A stretch of 64,000 bases of DNA from Thermoleophilaceae bacterium (lineage in GTDB: Bacteria > Actinomycetota > Thermoleophilia > Solirubrobacterales > Thermoleophilaceae). Both the position numbers and the translations under genes were made by a program. Of the stretch, positions 43,800-51,023 are shown in pieces (position 1 is the first letter of the stretch; each line of letters begins with the position of its first letter). Location of the stretch: NCBI GenBank assembly GCA_030447725.1, contig JAUJOQ010000008.1, positions 28,717 to 92,716 of the forward strand. Direction: 5' to 3'. The notes beneath the pieces are model-generated. The model made no database searches, was not told the DNA's origin, and was given only the letters and a program-made list of their open reading frames with translations.

Positions 43800-44834
43800 G
43801 TGGCCGCCGGGCCGCTGCGCCTCAGCGTGCTCGACCAGTCCCCGATAGCCGAGGGGTCGACCGGGGCGCAGGCGCTCGAGCGCACGCTCGATCTCGCCGG
43901 GCTGGCCGATCGGCTCGGCTATCACCGCTTCTGGGTAGCCGAGCACCACGGGACGCCGACGCTCGCCGGCGCGGCGCCCGAGGCCCTTATCGGCCCGATC
44001 GCAGCGACCACCGCGAGGATCCGCGTCGGCAGCGGCGGCGTGATGCTCCACCACTACAGCCCGCGCAAGGTGGCGGAGACCTTCAGCGTGCTTGGCGGAC
44101 TGTTCAGCGGCCGGATCGATCTCGGCCTCGGCCGCGGCGCAGACGCCAACCCGGTCACCACCCACGCGCTGCAACGCGACCGGCGCGTGGCCGAGCCCCA
44201 GGACTACCCCGACCAGCTCGCCGAGCTGGTCGCATACCTCGACGATCGCCCGCCTCCAGATCGGCGCTTCGCCGGCCTCGCGCCACTGCCCGGGCTGCCG
44301 GGGCGTCCCCAGCCGTGGCTGCTGGGCTCGTCGCTCGAGAGCGCGGTCTGGGCCGGGCAGCTCGGCCTCCCCTACGCCTTCGGGGACTTCATCAACCCGG
44401 CGGGCGCCGCGATAGCCCGCCTCTATCGCGACAGCTTCGTGGGCTCCGAGCGCCTGTCCGCCCCACTGGTCGCCGTGTGCGTGGCGGCCATCTGCGCCGA
44501 CTCCGACGAGCAGGCGCAGCGCCTGGCGGCCAGCGTCCGGATGTGCGCGCGGATGTCGCACCTCGGGACGCCGATTCCGGTGCCGCCGGTCGAGCCGGCG
44601 CTGCGCTTCCTGGAGGAGACCGAGGAGCCCGCGACGCTCTCGCCGCGGCGGATGGTGCTCGGCTCGCCCGCGACCGTGCGCGCCGGCCTGGAGGCGGTGG
44701 CGGCCGAGTACGGCGCGGGCGAAGTGCTCGTCGTGACGGTCACCAACTCCCACGCCGCCCGGACGCGCAGCTACGAGCTGATCGCCGATGCGTTCGAGCA
44801 GTGGTCCGGCGAGCGGGTCGCGCAGACCGCCTGA
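43800..44834 (+). CDS. LLM-class flavin-dependent oxidoreductase
   Basis: 344 residues with the bacterial-luciferase-like pattern: LSVLDQSPIAEG, RFWVAEHHGTP, RVGSGGVMLHHYSPRKVAE, RIDLGLGRGADANP. Such proteins use FMN or F420. GTG start 4 nt after hypE, so probably in the hyp operon; a role in hydrogenase function is not known. Confidence 0.88.
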   Translation: MAAGPLRLSVLDQSPIAEGSTGAQALERTLDLAGLADRLGYHRFWVAEHHGTPTLAGAAPEALIGPIAATTARIRVGSGGVMLHHYSPRKVAETFSVLGGLFSGRIDLGLGRGADANPVTTHALQRDRRVAEPQDYPDQLAELVAYLDDRPPPDRRFAGLAPLPGLPGRPQPWLLGSSLESAVWAGQLGLPYAFGDFINPAGAAIARLYRDSFVGSERLSAPLVAVCVAAICADSDEQAQRLAASVRMCARMSHLGTPIPVPPVEPALRFLEETEEPATLSPRRMVLGSPATVRAGLEAVAAEYGAGEVLVVTVTNSHAARTRSYELIADAFEQWSGERVAQTA

Positions 44835-44845
44835 GGCCTCAGGCG
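44828..44845. terminator. Palindrome across the two convergent stop codons
   Basis: An 18-bp perfect palindrome (CGCCTGAGG and its complement) contains the TGA of the LLM gene (44832-44834) and the TGA of the MerR gene on the other strand (44839-44841). It may act as a bidirectional terminator hairpin. No T tract. Confidence 0.4.
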
Positions 44846-45294
44846 CTGCGTTGGCTCTCGGCGGGCACTGCGTCGTCCGCGGGCGCCGTCTCCTGCAAGC
44901 AGCCGCAGAAGACCTCATGACTGCTGCATCCGCAGCCACTGCTCCCACCTGCCCGGAAGGAGACCAGCCGCTCGCGGAAGGTGCCGAGCTCGGCCACCTG
45001 TGCGTCGATCGCCGCAATCTTCTCGTCCAGCAGGCGCTCGACCTCGGGGACGACGGCCGAGCACGAGCCCCGCTCGGCGACCGCGATCAGCTGACGGATC
45101 TGCTCGAGTGAGAAGCCGAGCATCTTGGCCCGGCGGACGAAGCGCAGCCTGCCCTCCTCCTCCGGCCCGTAGACGCGGTATCCGGCAGGAGTCCTCGGCG
45201 GGCAGACCAAGCCGATGCGATCGTAGTAGCGCAATGTGCGGCTCGGGAGCCCGACGCGGGCGGCGGTGTCCTTCACTGTATGTGTCACGCACAT
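44839..45294 (-). CDS. MerR-family metal-responsive regulator
   Basis: Up to 151 residues. Helix-turn-helix TAARVGLPSRTLRYYDRIGL, then FSLEQIRQLIAVAERG, a dimerisation helix, and metal-ligand-type Cys: one at GSCSAVV and a C-terminal CGCSSHEVFCGCL resembling the ZntR/MerR group. Coordinates give the longest frame (ATG 45294), but the promoter at 45,297-45,327 would start transcription near 45,290. A leaderless GTG at 45288 or the GTG at 45276 is therefore likelier. Possible ligands are Zn, Hg or another soft metal. Confidence 0.88.
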   Translation of the reverse strand: MCVTHTVKDTAARVGLPSRTLRYYDRIGLVCPPRTPAGYRVYGPEEEGRLRFVRRAKMLGFSLEQIRQLIAVAERGSCSAVVPEVERLLDEKIAAIDAQVAELGTFRERLVSFRAGGSSGCGCSSHEVFCGCLQETAPADDAVPAESQRSA

Positions 45295-45296
45295 AC

Positions 45297-45327
45297 AGCA
45301 TAAGCCTGCTACCTGGTGTCAGGTCAA
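45297..45327 (-). promoter_or_regulatory. MerR-type promoter with 19-bp spacer
   Basis: On the minus strand, TTGACC (45322-45327) and TATGCT (45297-45302) are separated by exactly 19 bp, the long spacing used by MerR-activated promoters. The spacer has an ACCTG/CAGGT dyad. A second inverted repeat (arms 45276-45284 and 45290-45298, CTGTATGTG/CACATACAG) overlaps the start of the gene. Indicates autoregulation. Confidence 0.65.
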
Positions 45328-45387
45328 GCGACTACTGCCGCCGGCGGCACGAAGCGTGGCCCGGGCGGCACGGAGCATGGGCTCAAC

Positions 45388-45873
45388 TCAACCACCCGGC
45401 GCAAGGCGGGCGACCTCGTCCTCGCTCATCCCAAGCTCCCTGAGCCCGGTGAGAATTGCGTTCGCGTCGGCGGGGGGAAGCTTGGGCAGTAGATGGGGCA
45501 GCACCTCGACGGCCAGCTGGGTCGGCGGCCATCCCCGTCGCTCGAGCTCTTCCACCACGAGCCGGATCTGCCCCCGATCCATTGCTGGAAGATGGCGGTC
45601 CAGCCAGGCGGTCGAGACCTCATCAGGCACGGAGACTCCACGCGCCTCCCCGGCTGGCAGGCCGGCCCCCGCCGGCTCTGAGAGGGGTGGCATGTAGGGC
45701 AGGATCCGCTCGGCCACCTCGGCTTCGGTCCACCCCCTGCTGCGCATGGTACGAAGGAGCGCCCTCGCCTCAGAGGCGGACGCCGATGGAAGCGTCCGGC
45801 GGATCCAGCCGTGGGTGAAGCTGGGCGGGTACTCCCCCGGCGGCGGCCTGGTGCTGCGCCGCCGGAATCTCAC
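45388..45873 (-). CDS. Hypothetical protein with two similar helical units
   Basis: 161 residues from GTG 45873, 13 nt after the CooC-like selenoprotein candidate. Two related segments are visible: LLRTMRSRGWTEAEVAERI with LPYMPP, and VEELERRGWPPTQLAVEVL with LPHLLPKLPP. A third, shorter one is LRELGMSEDEVARL. These look like helix-turn-helix-like structural repeats without known family. It is the last gene of the putative operon that starts at 50,003. Confidence 0.65.
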   Translation of the reverse strand: MRFRRRSTRPPPGEYPPSFTHGWIRRTLPSASASEARALLRTMRSRGWTEAEVAERILPYMPPLSEPAGAGLPAGEARGVSVPDEVSTAWLDRHLPAMDRGQIRLVVEELERRGWPPTQLAVEVLPHLLPKLPPADANAILTGLRELGMSEDEVARLAPGG

Positions 45874-45886
45874 CTGCGCCGGTCGC

Positions 45887-46690
45887 TCAGGCCGGGGCGG
45901 CGCCGTTGCCGGCGCTGCCGCCGTTGCCCGCGATCGACCCGTCCACCAGACCGCGCGCGATCTGGTGGATAGCTGCGACCGCCGGGCCTTCGGGCGCGTA
46001 GTCGAGCGGTGAGGTGCCCGCGCGTTCAGCACCCGGCATCGCCTCATCGAAGGGGATGATCCCGCCCACGACGAGCCCGTTGTTCTCCGCGAACTCGCGC
46101 ACCGCCTCGAGGTCGCTCTCGCCACGCATCTTGTTGGCGATCAGCGCGACGTGCTCGAGGCCGAGATCCTTGCCGAGCTCCGCCATCCGGCGACCGGTCT
46201 CGAGCGACTTGAAGTAGGGCTCGACGACCAGCAGCATCGCGTCTGCGTACTGCGCGGTGCCGCGCGAAAGGTGCTCCGGGGAGGCCTCGGTGTCGAGGAT
46301 GCAGAAGTCGTCGTGTGCCGGCGATGCCGCTTCGATAACGCTACGAACCGTAGCGTGCATGCTGCACAGTCAGCCGGTGCCGGCGTGCTGGGGGTGGGCC
46401 ATCACGAGCAGCGTCACGCCGTCCGGGCCCTCCAGCGAGTGCGACGTGCAGATCTCCTCGAGCGTCTTGGAAAGCTCGATGCCCTCCTCGGTGCGCCGCA
46501 GGAGGTTGCTCGGAAGCGTGGGCATGTCGTGCATCCGCTCCGGCGCGATGCCGAGCGTGACGACCAGGTTGGGGTTGGAGTCCCCGTCAATCGCTATCAC
46601 GCGGCGGCCGTCACGAGCGAGGAGACGGGCGACCGTGCCCGAGAACGAGGTCTTGCCCGAACCGCCCTTGCCTGCCACCGCGAGCTTCAT
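45887..46690 (-). CDS. cooC: CooC-like ATPase with in-frame TGA at the CXC motif: candidate selenoprotein
   Basis: 267 residues if the TGA at 46370-46372 is read as selenocysteine. Walker A GKGGSGKT (7-14), AIDGDSNPNLVVTLG, then residue 107 = TGA, followed by LCSMHATVR, and LDTEASPEHLSRGT downstream in the same frame. The paralogue at 15,680 has Cys107-Leu-Cys109 at this place, so the motif becomes U-x-C. The frame is otherwise intact to a normal C-terminus. A perfect hairpin at 46,338-46,356 lies just downstream of the TGA in the mRNA. A nonsense mutation is the alternative. Likely a nickel-related metal-insertion ATPase; upstream ribosome-binding site is weak. Confidence 0.8.
46338..46356 (-). 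promoter_or_regulatory. Candidate bacterial SECIS hairpin
   Basis: In the mRNA, arms 46349-46356 and 46338-46345 (ACGCTACG/CGTAGCGT) pair perfectly over 8 bp with loop GUU, or over 7 bp with loop GGUUC. Counting the U of UGA as 1, the loop occupies 24-28; in E. coli fdhF the required loop G and U are at 23-24. The codons that make the stem (GCT, GTT, CGT, GTT) break the strong G/C third-base preference, whereas the Cys paralogue uses GCC, GTG, CGC and forms no such hairpin. Confidence 0.75.
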
Positions 46691-46732
46691 CAACCGAGAT
46701 ACTACCGAAGAGCCCGGGGCGGCGCGCAACCC

Positions 46733-47128
46733 TCAGCCGGCCGGCTCCTCGTTGGGCACCCCGAGAGAGCCGTGCATCTGGACGAACTTCCAATCGTCGT
46801 CCTCCCGGTGAAGGACCGCGGTCAGCCGCACCGCAACCGTGCCTCCCTGGAGCTGCAGCGTCGGCCGGTCGGCGGCCCAGCCCACCGTGCCCTCGGAGTA
46901 GGCCTCCGGGTCGCCGGGGACGAGGGGCATGGCGCCGCCCATCATCTGCAGCTGCTCCTTCCACGCACCGGCAACCCGGGCGCCCTGCCACCACTCCTCG
47001 GGATCGGTCCCCACCCCCCTCGCGGCGTCCGCCACCGAGAAGTGGCTATCGATAAAGGAGCTGTCCCCGTCTGAGAGCGCCTTGTAGAAGCGCAGCATCA
47101 GCTCCCGCAGCTCGGGCGACCGATCCAT
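46733..47128 (-). CDS. SnoaL/NTF2-like protein
   Basis: 131 residues with an NTF2-fold pattern: LRFYKALSDGDSSFIDSHFS at the N-terminus, EEWWQGARVAGAWKEQLQMM, and the terminal strand TAVLHREDDDWKFVQMHGS. These cone-shaped domains bind small ligands or act as isomerases. It lies between the heptad-repeat genes and the CooC-like gene, spaced by 15 and 42 nt, so is probably cotranscribed. Confidence 0.8.
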   Translation of the reverse strand: MDRSPELRELMLRFYKALSDGDSSFIDSHFSVADAARGVGTDPEEWWQGARVAGAWKEQLQMMGGAMPLVPGDPEAYSEGTVGWAADRPTLQLQGGTVAVRLTAVLHREDDDWKFVQMHGSLGVPNEEPAG

Positions 47129-47143
47129 CGTATGTACTCGCCC

Positions 47144-47995
47144 TCAGCGGTCGCAGTACTCGGTGCGGCCCAAGAGGTTGATCAGCCGCGAGCAGTCGAT
47201 CGAGTTGGCGTGCCCGTGGATCGTGCCCGGTCCCCGGGTGTCGTGCCCGGCCGGGTTTCCGATTCCGACCAATGCGGAGATCGGCGCGAAGTCGATTTTG
47301 ATCAGACCGACGCCGGAGATGCCCCGGCTCGCGCGGCCGTTGATGGCAGCGACCCCGGTGTCGATCGACCTCGTCTCGGGGCCGAGGTCCGTGAAGGTCG
47401 CCTGGATGCGATTCACCGAGGCGTTGATCGAGTTGCGATCGTCGGCGTTGCGCGGGCCGACCCGCCTGAGGATCGAGCTGGCTCGCGCGTTGATCGACGT
47501 CACGTTGCGGTTGATCGAGCCGACCGTGCCACCGATCGCCAGCACGCTCGTGTTGATCGAGCCCACCGTGTCGCCGATCGTCGTCACGTTGCGGTTGATC
47601 GAGCCGACGGTGTCGTTGATCGACGTGACGTTGCCGTTGATCGTCTTCGCGGTCTCGTTGATCGAACGGGCGGTCCCCATGATCGACTTGGCTCTGCGAT
47701 CGATGCTGCTGGCTGCCGTGATGATCCGGTCGGTCCTGCCGACGAGCGGCTGGGCCCGAGTGCGGATACGCCCCGCGATCCGATTGGTCTCGGCGGCGCG
47801 CTTGACGTTGTCGAGGTTCTTGTCGATCGGGGAGACCTGGTTCTGGATCAGCGGGATCGTGTCGTCGATCTCGCGTGCGTTGACCAGGGTGCCGGTGAGC
47901 ATGAGAACCGCCGCCAGCGCCCAGACGATGATTAGCACCAGCACCAGCCCCGGCAGTATCGGCGCGATCCCGAGTGTTGCTTTTCTCTCTCTCAT
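47144..47995 (-). CDS. Membrane-anchored heptad-repeat protein 3
   Basis: 283 residues. One transmembrane helix (about 12-38), then seven-residue repeats with Ile at 91, 98, 105 and so on to 175 without a break (SINRNVT, TIGDTVG type), resuming one residue out of phase at 190-225. The C-terminal 50 residues are a small domain with two Cys (IDCSRL, TEYCDR). Predicts a long membrane-attached coil or fibre. AGGAGA precedes ATG 47995. Paralogue of the next two genes upstream. Confidence 0.8.
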   Translation of the reverse strand: MRERKATLGIAPILPGLVLVLIIVWALAAVLMLTGTLVNAREIDDTIPLIQNQVSPIDKNLDNVKRAAETNRIAGRIRTRAQPLVGRTDRIITAASSIDRRAKSIMGTARSINETAKTINGNVTSINDTVGSINRNVTTIGDTVGSINTSVLAIGGTVGSINRNVTSINARASSILRRVGPRNADDRNSINASVNRIQATFTDLGPETRSIDTGVAAINGRASRGISGVGLIKIDFAPISALVGIGNPAGHDTRGPGTIHGHANSIDCSRLINLLGRTEYCDR

Positions 47996-48005
47996 CGGTG
48001 GTCTC

Positions 48006-48893
48006 CTAGCAGGGGCCCGGCCGTATGACGCCCTGGACAGGCACCGGCGGGGCCTCCAGGACCGGCGCCTCGCAGATGCTGGTGAGGTGCTTGTTGACCT
48101 CCCGCAGCCCGCCGAGGATGTTGCCGGCGTCGGTCTTGACCGGCAACAGGCCGTTGAGGTTCCCGGCGGGCCCGGCGAGGTTGTTGTCCGTGTCCCGGGG
48201 GAACTCGCCCGGCCGCCGGAAGGGGCCGCCGTTGATGAACCGCACCCTACGCCAGATGGAGTTGGTGCCGATATCCTTGATGCTCTGCGCCGACACCAGC
48301 GTGTTGTCGATCCGTCCCGCGATCGTGCGGATGCTGACGAGCTCGGTCGCGACATCGACCAGCGAGGGCGAGATCCTGCGCAGGATGCCGGAGGTGTCCA
48401 CGAGCGATCCCGAGATGCCCCCGAGCATGCCCGAAGTGCTCACCAGCGAGCCCCCGACGCCGCCGAGAATCCCGGAGGTGCTCACGAGCGAGCTGCTGAT
48501 GTTCCCGAGCTGGCCGGTGGTGTCCACCAGCGACGCGTCGGTGTCGGTGAGCGAGGCGTTGGTGTCGACCAGCGAAGCGTCGACGGTCCCGAGCGTCCCG
48601 CGGATCGAGGTGAGCTCGTTCTGGATGGCGGTCGCCCGACCCGTGATCGGCTTCAGCGACTTGTCGATGGCCGTCAGGTTCGCGTTGATGTCCTGGATGT
48701 GATCGGGGAGCGGCCGCACGTCGCCGCCGGCTCCCGTGACCGCGTTGTCAGCCTCGACCAAGGCTCCGTCGATTGAGGAGAGCGAGCCGACGATCCCGAT
48801 GAGGAAGCCGATCACGACGACTACGACGAGCGCGCCGACGGTGATCCAGATCCAGAGCCACCTGATGAACGTGGGTGCTGCTGCTTGACGCAT
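48006..48893 (-). CDS. Membrane-anchored heptad-repeat protein 2
   Basis: 295 residues. N-terminal transmembrane helix (about 11-37), then heptads with Leu or Ile at a fixed position (ASLVDTN, ASLTDTD, GILGGVG, GSLVSTS, GMLGGIS) from about 100 to 200, and a C-terminal region with two Cys (TSICEAP, terminal PGPC). Same organisation as its neighbours. AGGAGA precedes the ATG. No known family. Confidence 0.8.
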   Translation of the reverse strand: MRQAAAPTFIRWLWIWITVGALVVVVVIGFLIGIVGSLSSIDGALVEADNAVTGAGGDVRPLPDHIQDINANLTAIDKSLKPITGRATAIQNELTSIRGTLGTVDASLVDTNASLTDTDASLVDTTGQLGNISSSLVSTSGILGGVGGSLVSTSGMLGGISGSLVDTSGILRRISPSLVDVATELVSIRTIAGRIDNTLVSAQSIKDIGTNSIWRRVRFINGGPFRRPGEFPRDTDNNLAGPAGNLNGLLPVKTDAGNILGGLREVNKHLTSICEAPVLEAPPVPVQGVIRPGPC

Positions 48894-48905
48894 TCCGATC
48901 GTCTC

Positions 48906-50003
48906 CTATCGTAGGCCGAGTCCGGGGAAGAGCCGTTCCAGCAGGTCGCCCGGCGGCTCTCCGCCGGGGCGTAGCTGATCCTGGCCAAGGCGGTCGGGCA
49001 GCCCGGGCAGCAGCCGGTCGATGACGTCGCCGAGCGGCCTGGGCGTCTGGGGCAGCTCCGGCAGCGGGAGCGGCTGGCCCTGCTCGGGAGCGGGGGGCAC
49101 CGGGGCACCCGGGTCTCCGGCAGGCGGCACCGGCGCCGGCGCCGGGGCGTCGGGGATGAAGTCCCTGAGCCTCCTGCTGGGAGCGCCCGACTCCCCGGGT
49201 GAGAAGTCCTGGCTCTGCCCTGAGGCGGCCGGCGTGGCGCGGCCCTGGCAGTCGCCGTCGTCCCCGGACTCCCCGAAGAGCTTGCGGCTGATGCAGGCGG
49301 CGGTGTCGTTTGCGCCACCGGCCTGGGCGAGGATGTTGCCCGTGTCGTCCTGGATCGCGGTCGCGAGGCTAAGGGTCACGTCGAGGTTGGTGTTGATCAG
49401 GCGCACGTCCCTGTCGACCTTGCGCGCGGTGCCTAGGATCGAACTCACCAGCTGGTCGATCCGGTTCGCGCTGTCGTTGATGCTCTGGACGCTGCGGTTG
49501 ATGCTTCCGGCGCTCCTGTTGATGCGACCGGCGCTGGTGCCGATGCTCCCGGCGCTCGAGTTGATCCGGCCCGCGCTCGTGTTGATGCTGCCGGCGGTCG
49601 CGTTGATATTACCGGCGCTGTTGTTGATGCTCCCGGCGCGTGTGTTGATGGTCTCCGCGCTGCTGTTGATGCTGCGGGCGTTCGAGTTGATGCCGCCGGC
49701 GGTCGAGTTGATCGACGTCGCCAGCCCGTCGATGCCCTGCGCCGTAACGACGATGCCGCCGAGCTGCCTGTCGAGCGGGTTCGCCGACTTGAGGATGGAG
49801 CGGGCCAGGTCATTCGTCCGCCTCAGCTGGATGACCGAGTCGGTGGCCGTGTTGATCCCGCGTCCGGTGGTGGCGATGTTCTGCGCCTTGTCGTTGATCG
49901 ACTGCGCTTCCTGGACCGTGCGTGCCAGTAGCACCGCGGCAATCCCGATCACTCCCACCACTACGACGAGCACTATCAAGCTCGCGACCGTAAAACCTCT
50001 CAT
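48906..50003 (-). CDS. Membrane-anchored heptad-repeat protein 1 with Pro-rich C-terminus
   Basis: 365 residues. Transmembrane helix (about 8-28), then fourteen uninterrupted heptads with Ile at 91, 98, 105 to 182 (INSSAGS type: Ile, small/polar residues, Ala four positions later). A Cys-containing segment (AACISRKLFG, DGDCQG) and a Pro/Gly-rich tail (about 270-350) follow, ending with RLFPGLGLR. This predicts an extracytoplasmic Ile/Ala coiled rod. First gene of the putative six-gene operon. Confidence 0.82.
   Translation of the reverse strand: MRGFTVASLIVLVVVVGVIGIAAVLLARTVQEAQSINDKAQNIATTGRGINTATDSVIQLRRTNDLARSILKSANPLDRQLGGIVVTAQGIDGLATSINSTAGGINSNARSINSSAETINTRAGSINNSAGNINATAGSINTSAGRINSSAGSIGTSAGRINRSAGSINRSVQSINDSANRIDQLVSSILGTARKVDRDVRLINTNLDVTLSLATAIQDDTGNILAQAGGANDTAACISRKLFGESGDDGDCQGRATPAASGQSQDFSPGESGAPSRRLRDFIPDAPAPAPVPPAGDPGAPVPPAPEQGQPLPLPELPQTPRPLGDVIDRLLPGLPDRLGQDQLRPGGEPPGDLLERLFPGLGLR
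49440..49733. repeat. 21-bp periodic region encoding 14 heptads
   Basis: The coding DNA of the first heptad-repeat protein shows 21-bp periodicity over about 290 bp, with GTTGAT(G/C) motifs on the plus strand (Ile-Asn codons on minus). Units are diverged at other positions, so it is an old expansion kept in phase by selection on the protein. Confidence 0.8.
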
Positions 50004-50062
50004 ACCCCTAGCACCCCTCCCTCAAGAGATCCAGCTTTCTACTGGCTGGCTCAACGGCGAGA

Positions 50063-50091
50063 AGATAAACATATATGTCGACGACATACAA
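50063..50091 (-). promoter_or_regulatory. Promoter with palindromic operator upstream of the heptad-repeat operon
   Basis: On the minus strand TTGTAT (50086-50091) and TTATCT (50063-50068) are 17 bp apart. A 15-bp palindrome, TATGTCG-A-CGACATA (50074-50088), overlaps the -35 and spacer, as expected for a repressor site. The predicted start is about 50 nt before ATG 50003. Confidence 0.5.
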
Positions 50092-50213
50092 CCCCGAACC
50101 GTCGGGGACCCTTTCTGGCGCCCTCGGCATGTGTCGAAACGGGCGCTGGGCGGGGGCCCGGGGGGCGCCGACAGCGCTCCCCGAGCCGCGCCTCCACCCG
50201 AGCCGGGGCGCGG

Positions 50214-50828
50214 TCAGCCGCGTCCGGCAGGGCTCGGGACCAGCCGCTCCGTCTCGGGCGCGGCGCCCGCTTCCCGGGCCATGTCTTCGAGCATCTGCAG
50301 CGCCCGCTCGTAGTCGTCGTAGCGCCGGACGGGCCGTGTCCAAGCCCAGCCGTGACGCCGTGACAGCTCCCCGGTACGGTCCCGCTCGCCGGAGTCGCGT
50401 CGGGACGCGGGGCGCCGAGACTCACGGGCGAGCGAGGGCGTCTCGCGGACGGGCGAGACGGCCCGGCTGCGTGCCTGTGAGGCCATGTGCGCCGCGATCG
50501 CGGCGTTGAGGGGCACCGCCGCCTCGGCCTCCAGCTCGATGCTCGCCTCGAGCATCGACCGGAGCGTGAGGAGCTCTCGCTCGCTCGCCCGCCGGGGCAG
50601 CCGAGCGCCCGCGTAGCGATCCCACGCGTGGGCGAAGGGACGGCCGATCCGCTTGGGTGGCGGGCTCGAGATGGCGTAGACCGGGCAGACGCCACCGCGA
50701 GGGTCGCCGTCGGCGCCGACAACTATCGGGTTCGTCTGGATTCCCTCGAGCATCCCGATCCGGGTGGCCAGCGGAAGCCGATCTATCGCCGCTCTCAGCT
50801 CACCCGCCGTTGCATCCTGTCGTCTCAT
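50214..50828 (-). CDS. Hypothetical basic protein
   Basis: 204 residues from ATG 50828 (GGAGGAGC upstream). N-terminal helical segment (TAGELRAAIDRLPLATRIGM), a conserved-looking block GRPFAHAWDRYAG, another helix (ERELLTLRSMLEASIELEAE), then an Arg/Ser-rich linker and a final helix (DYERALQMLEDMAREAG). No membrane segment or enzyme motif; family not recognised. Confidence 0.55.
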   Translation of the reverse strand: MRRQDATAGELRAAIDRLPLATRIGMLEGIQTNPIVVGADGDPRGGVCPVYAISSPPPKRIGRPFAHAWDRYAGARLPRRASERELLTLRSMLEASIELEAEAAVPLNAAIAAHMASQARSRAVSPVRETPSLARESRRPASRRDSGERDRTGELSRRHGWAWTRPVRRYDDYERALQMLEDMAREAGAAPETERLVPSPAGRG

Positions 50829-51023
50829 CGAGCTCCTCCGCTTAGTTTTGTGCCGTCCCAAGTCGCCTGAGGTTAGGGTGAAGCGTCGCCTCGTTCAAGC
50901 GGATTCCTAGGTGTGCACGAGGAGTTTCAAACGGGTCGATCTTGTGCAGGAGTCGCGCGTGGGGGTATTCTGTCTGTGCGCGGCACGCTTTTCTTCGATG
51001 GTCGCACTGAGAGGGGAGACGAG

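Noticed and set aside
46370..46729. A separate 119-residue truncated ATPase gene ending at the TGA, plus an independent gene starting at the ATG at 46360
   Set aside because: Both halves are one continuous frame matching the full-length paralogue. The ATG is an internal Met of CSMHATVR with no ribosome-binding site, so a split into two genes is less likely than Sec insertion or one nonsense codon.
49440..49733. A CRISPR array or other DNA repeat element
   Set aside because: The 21-bp periodicity is coding (heptads), with no constant repeat and unique-spacer structure.
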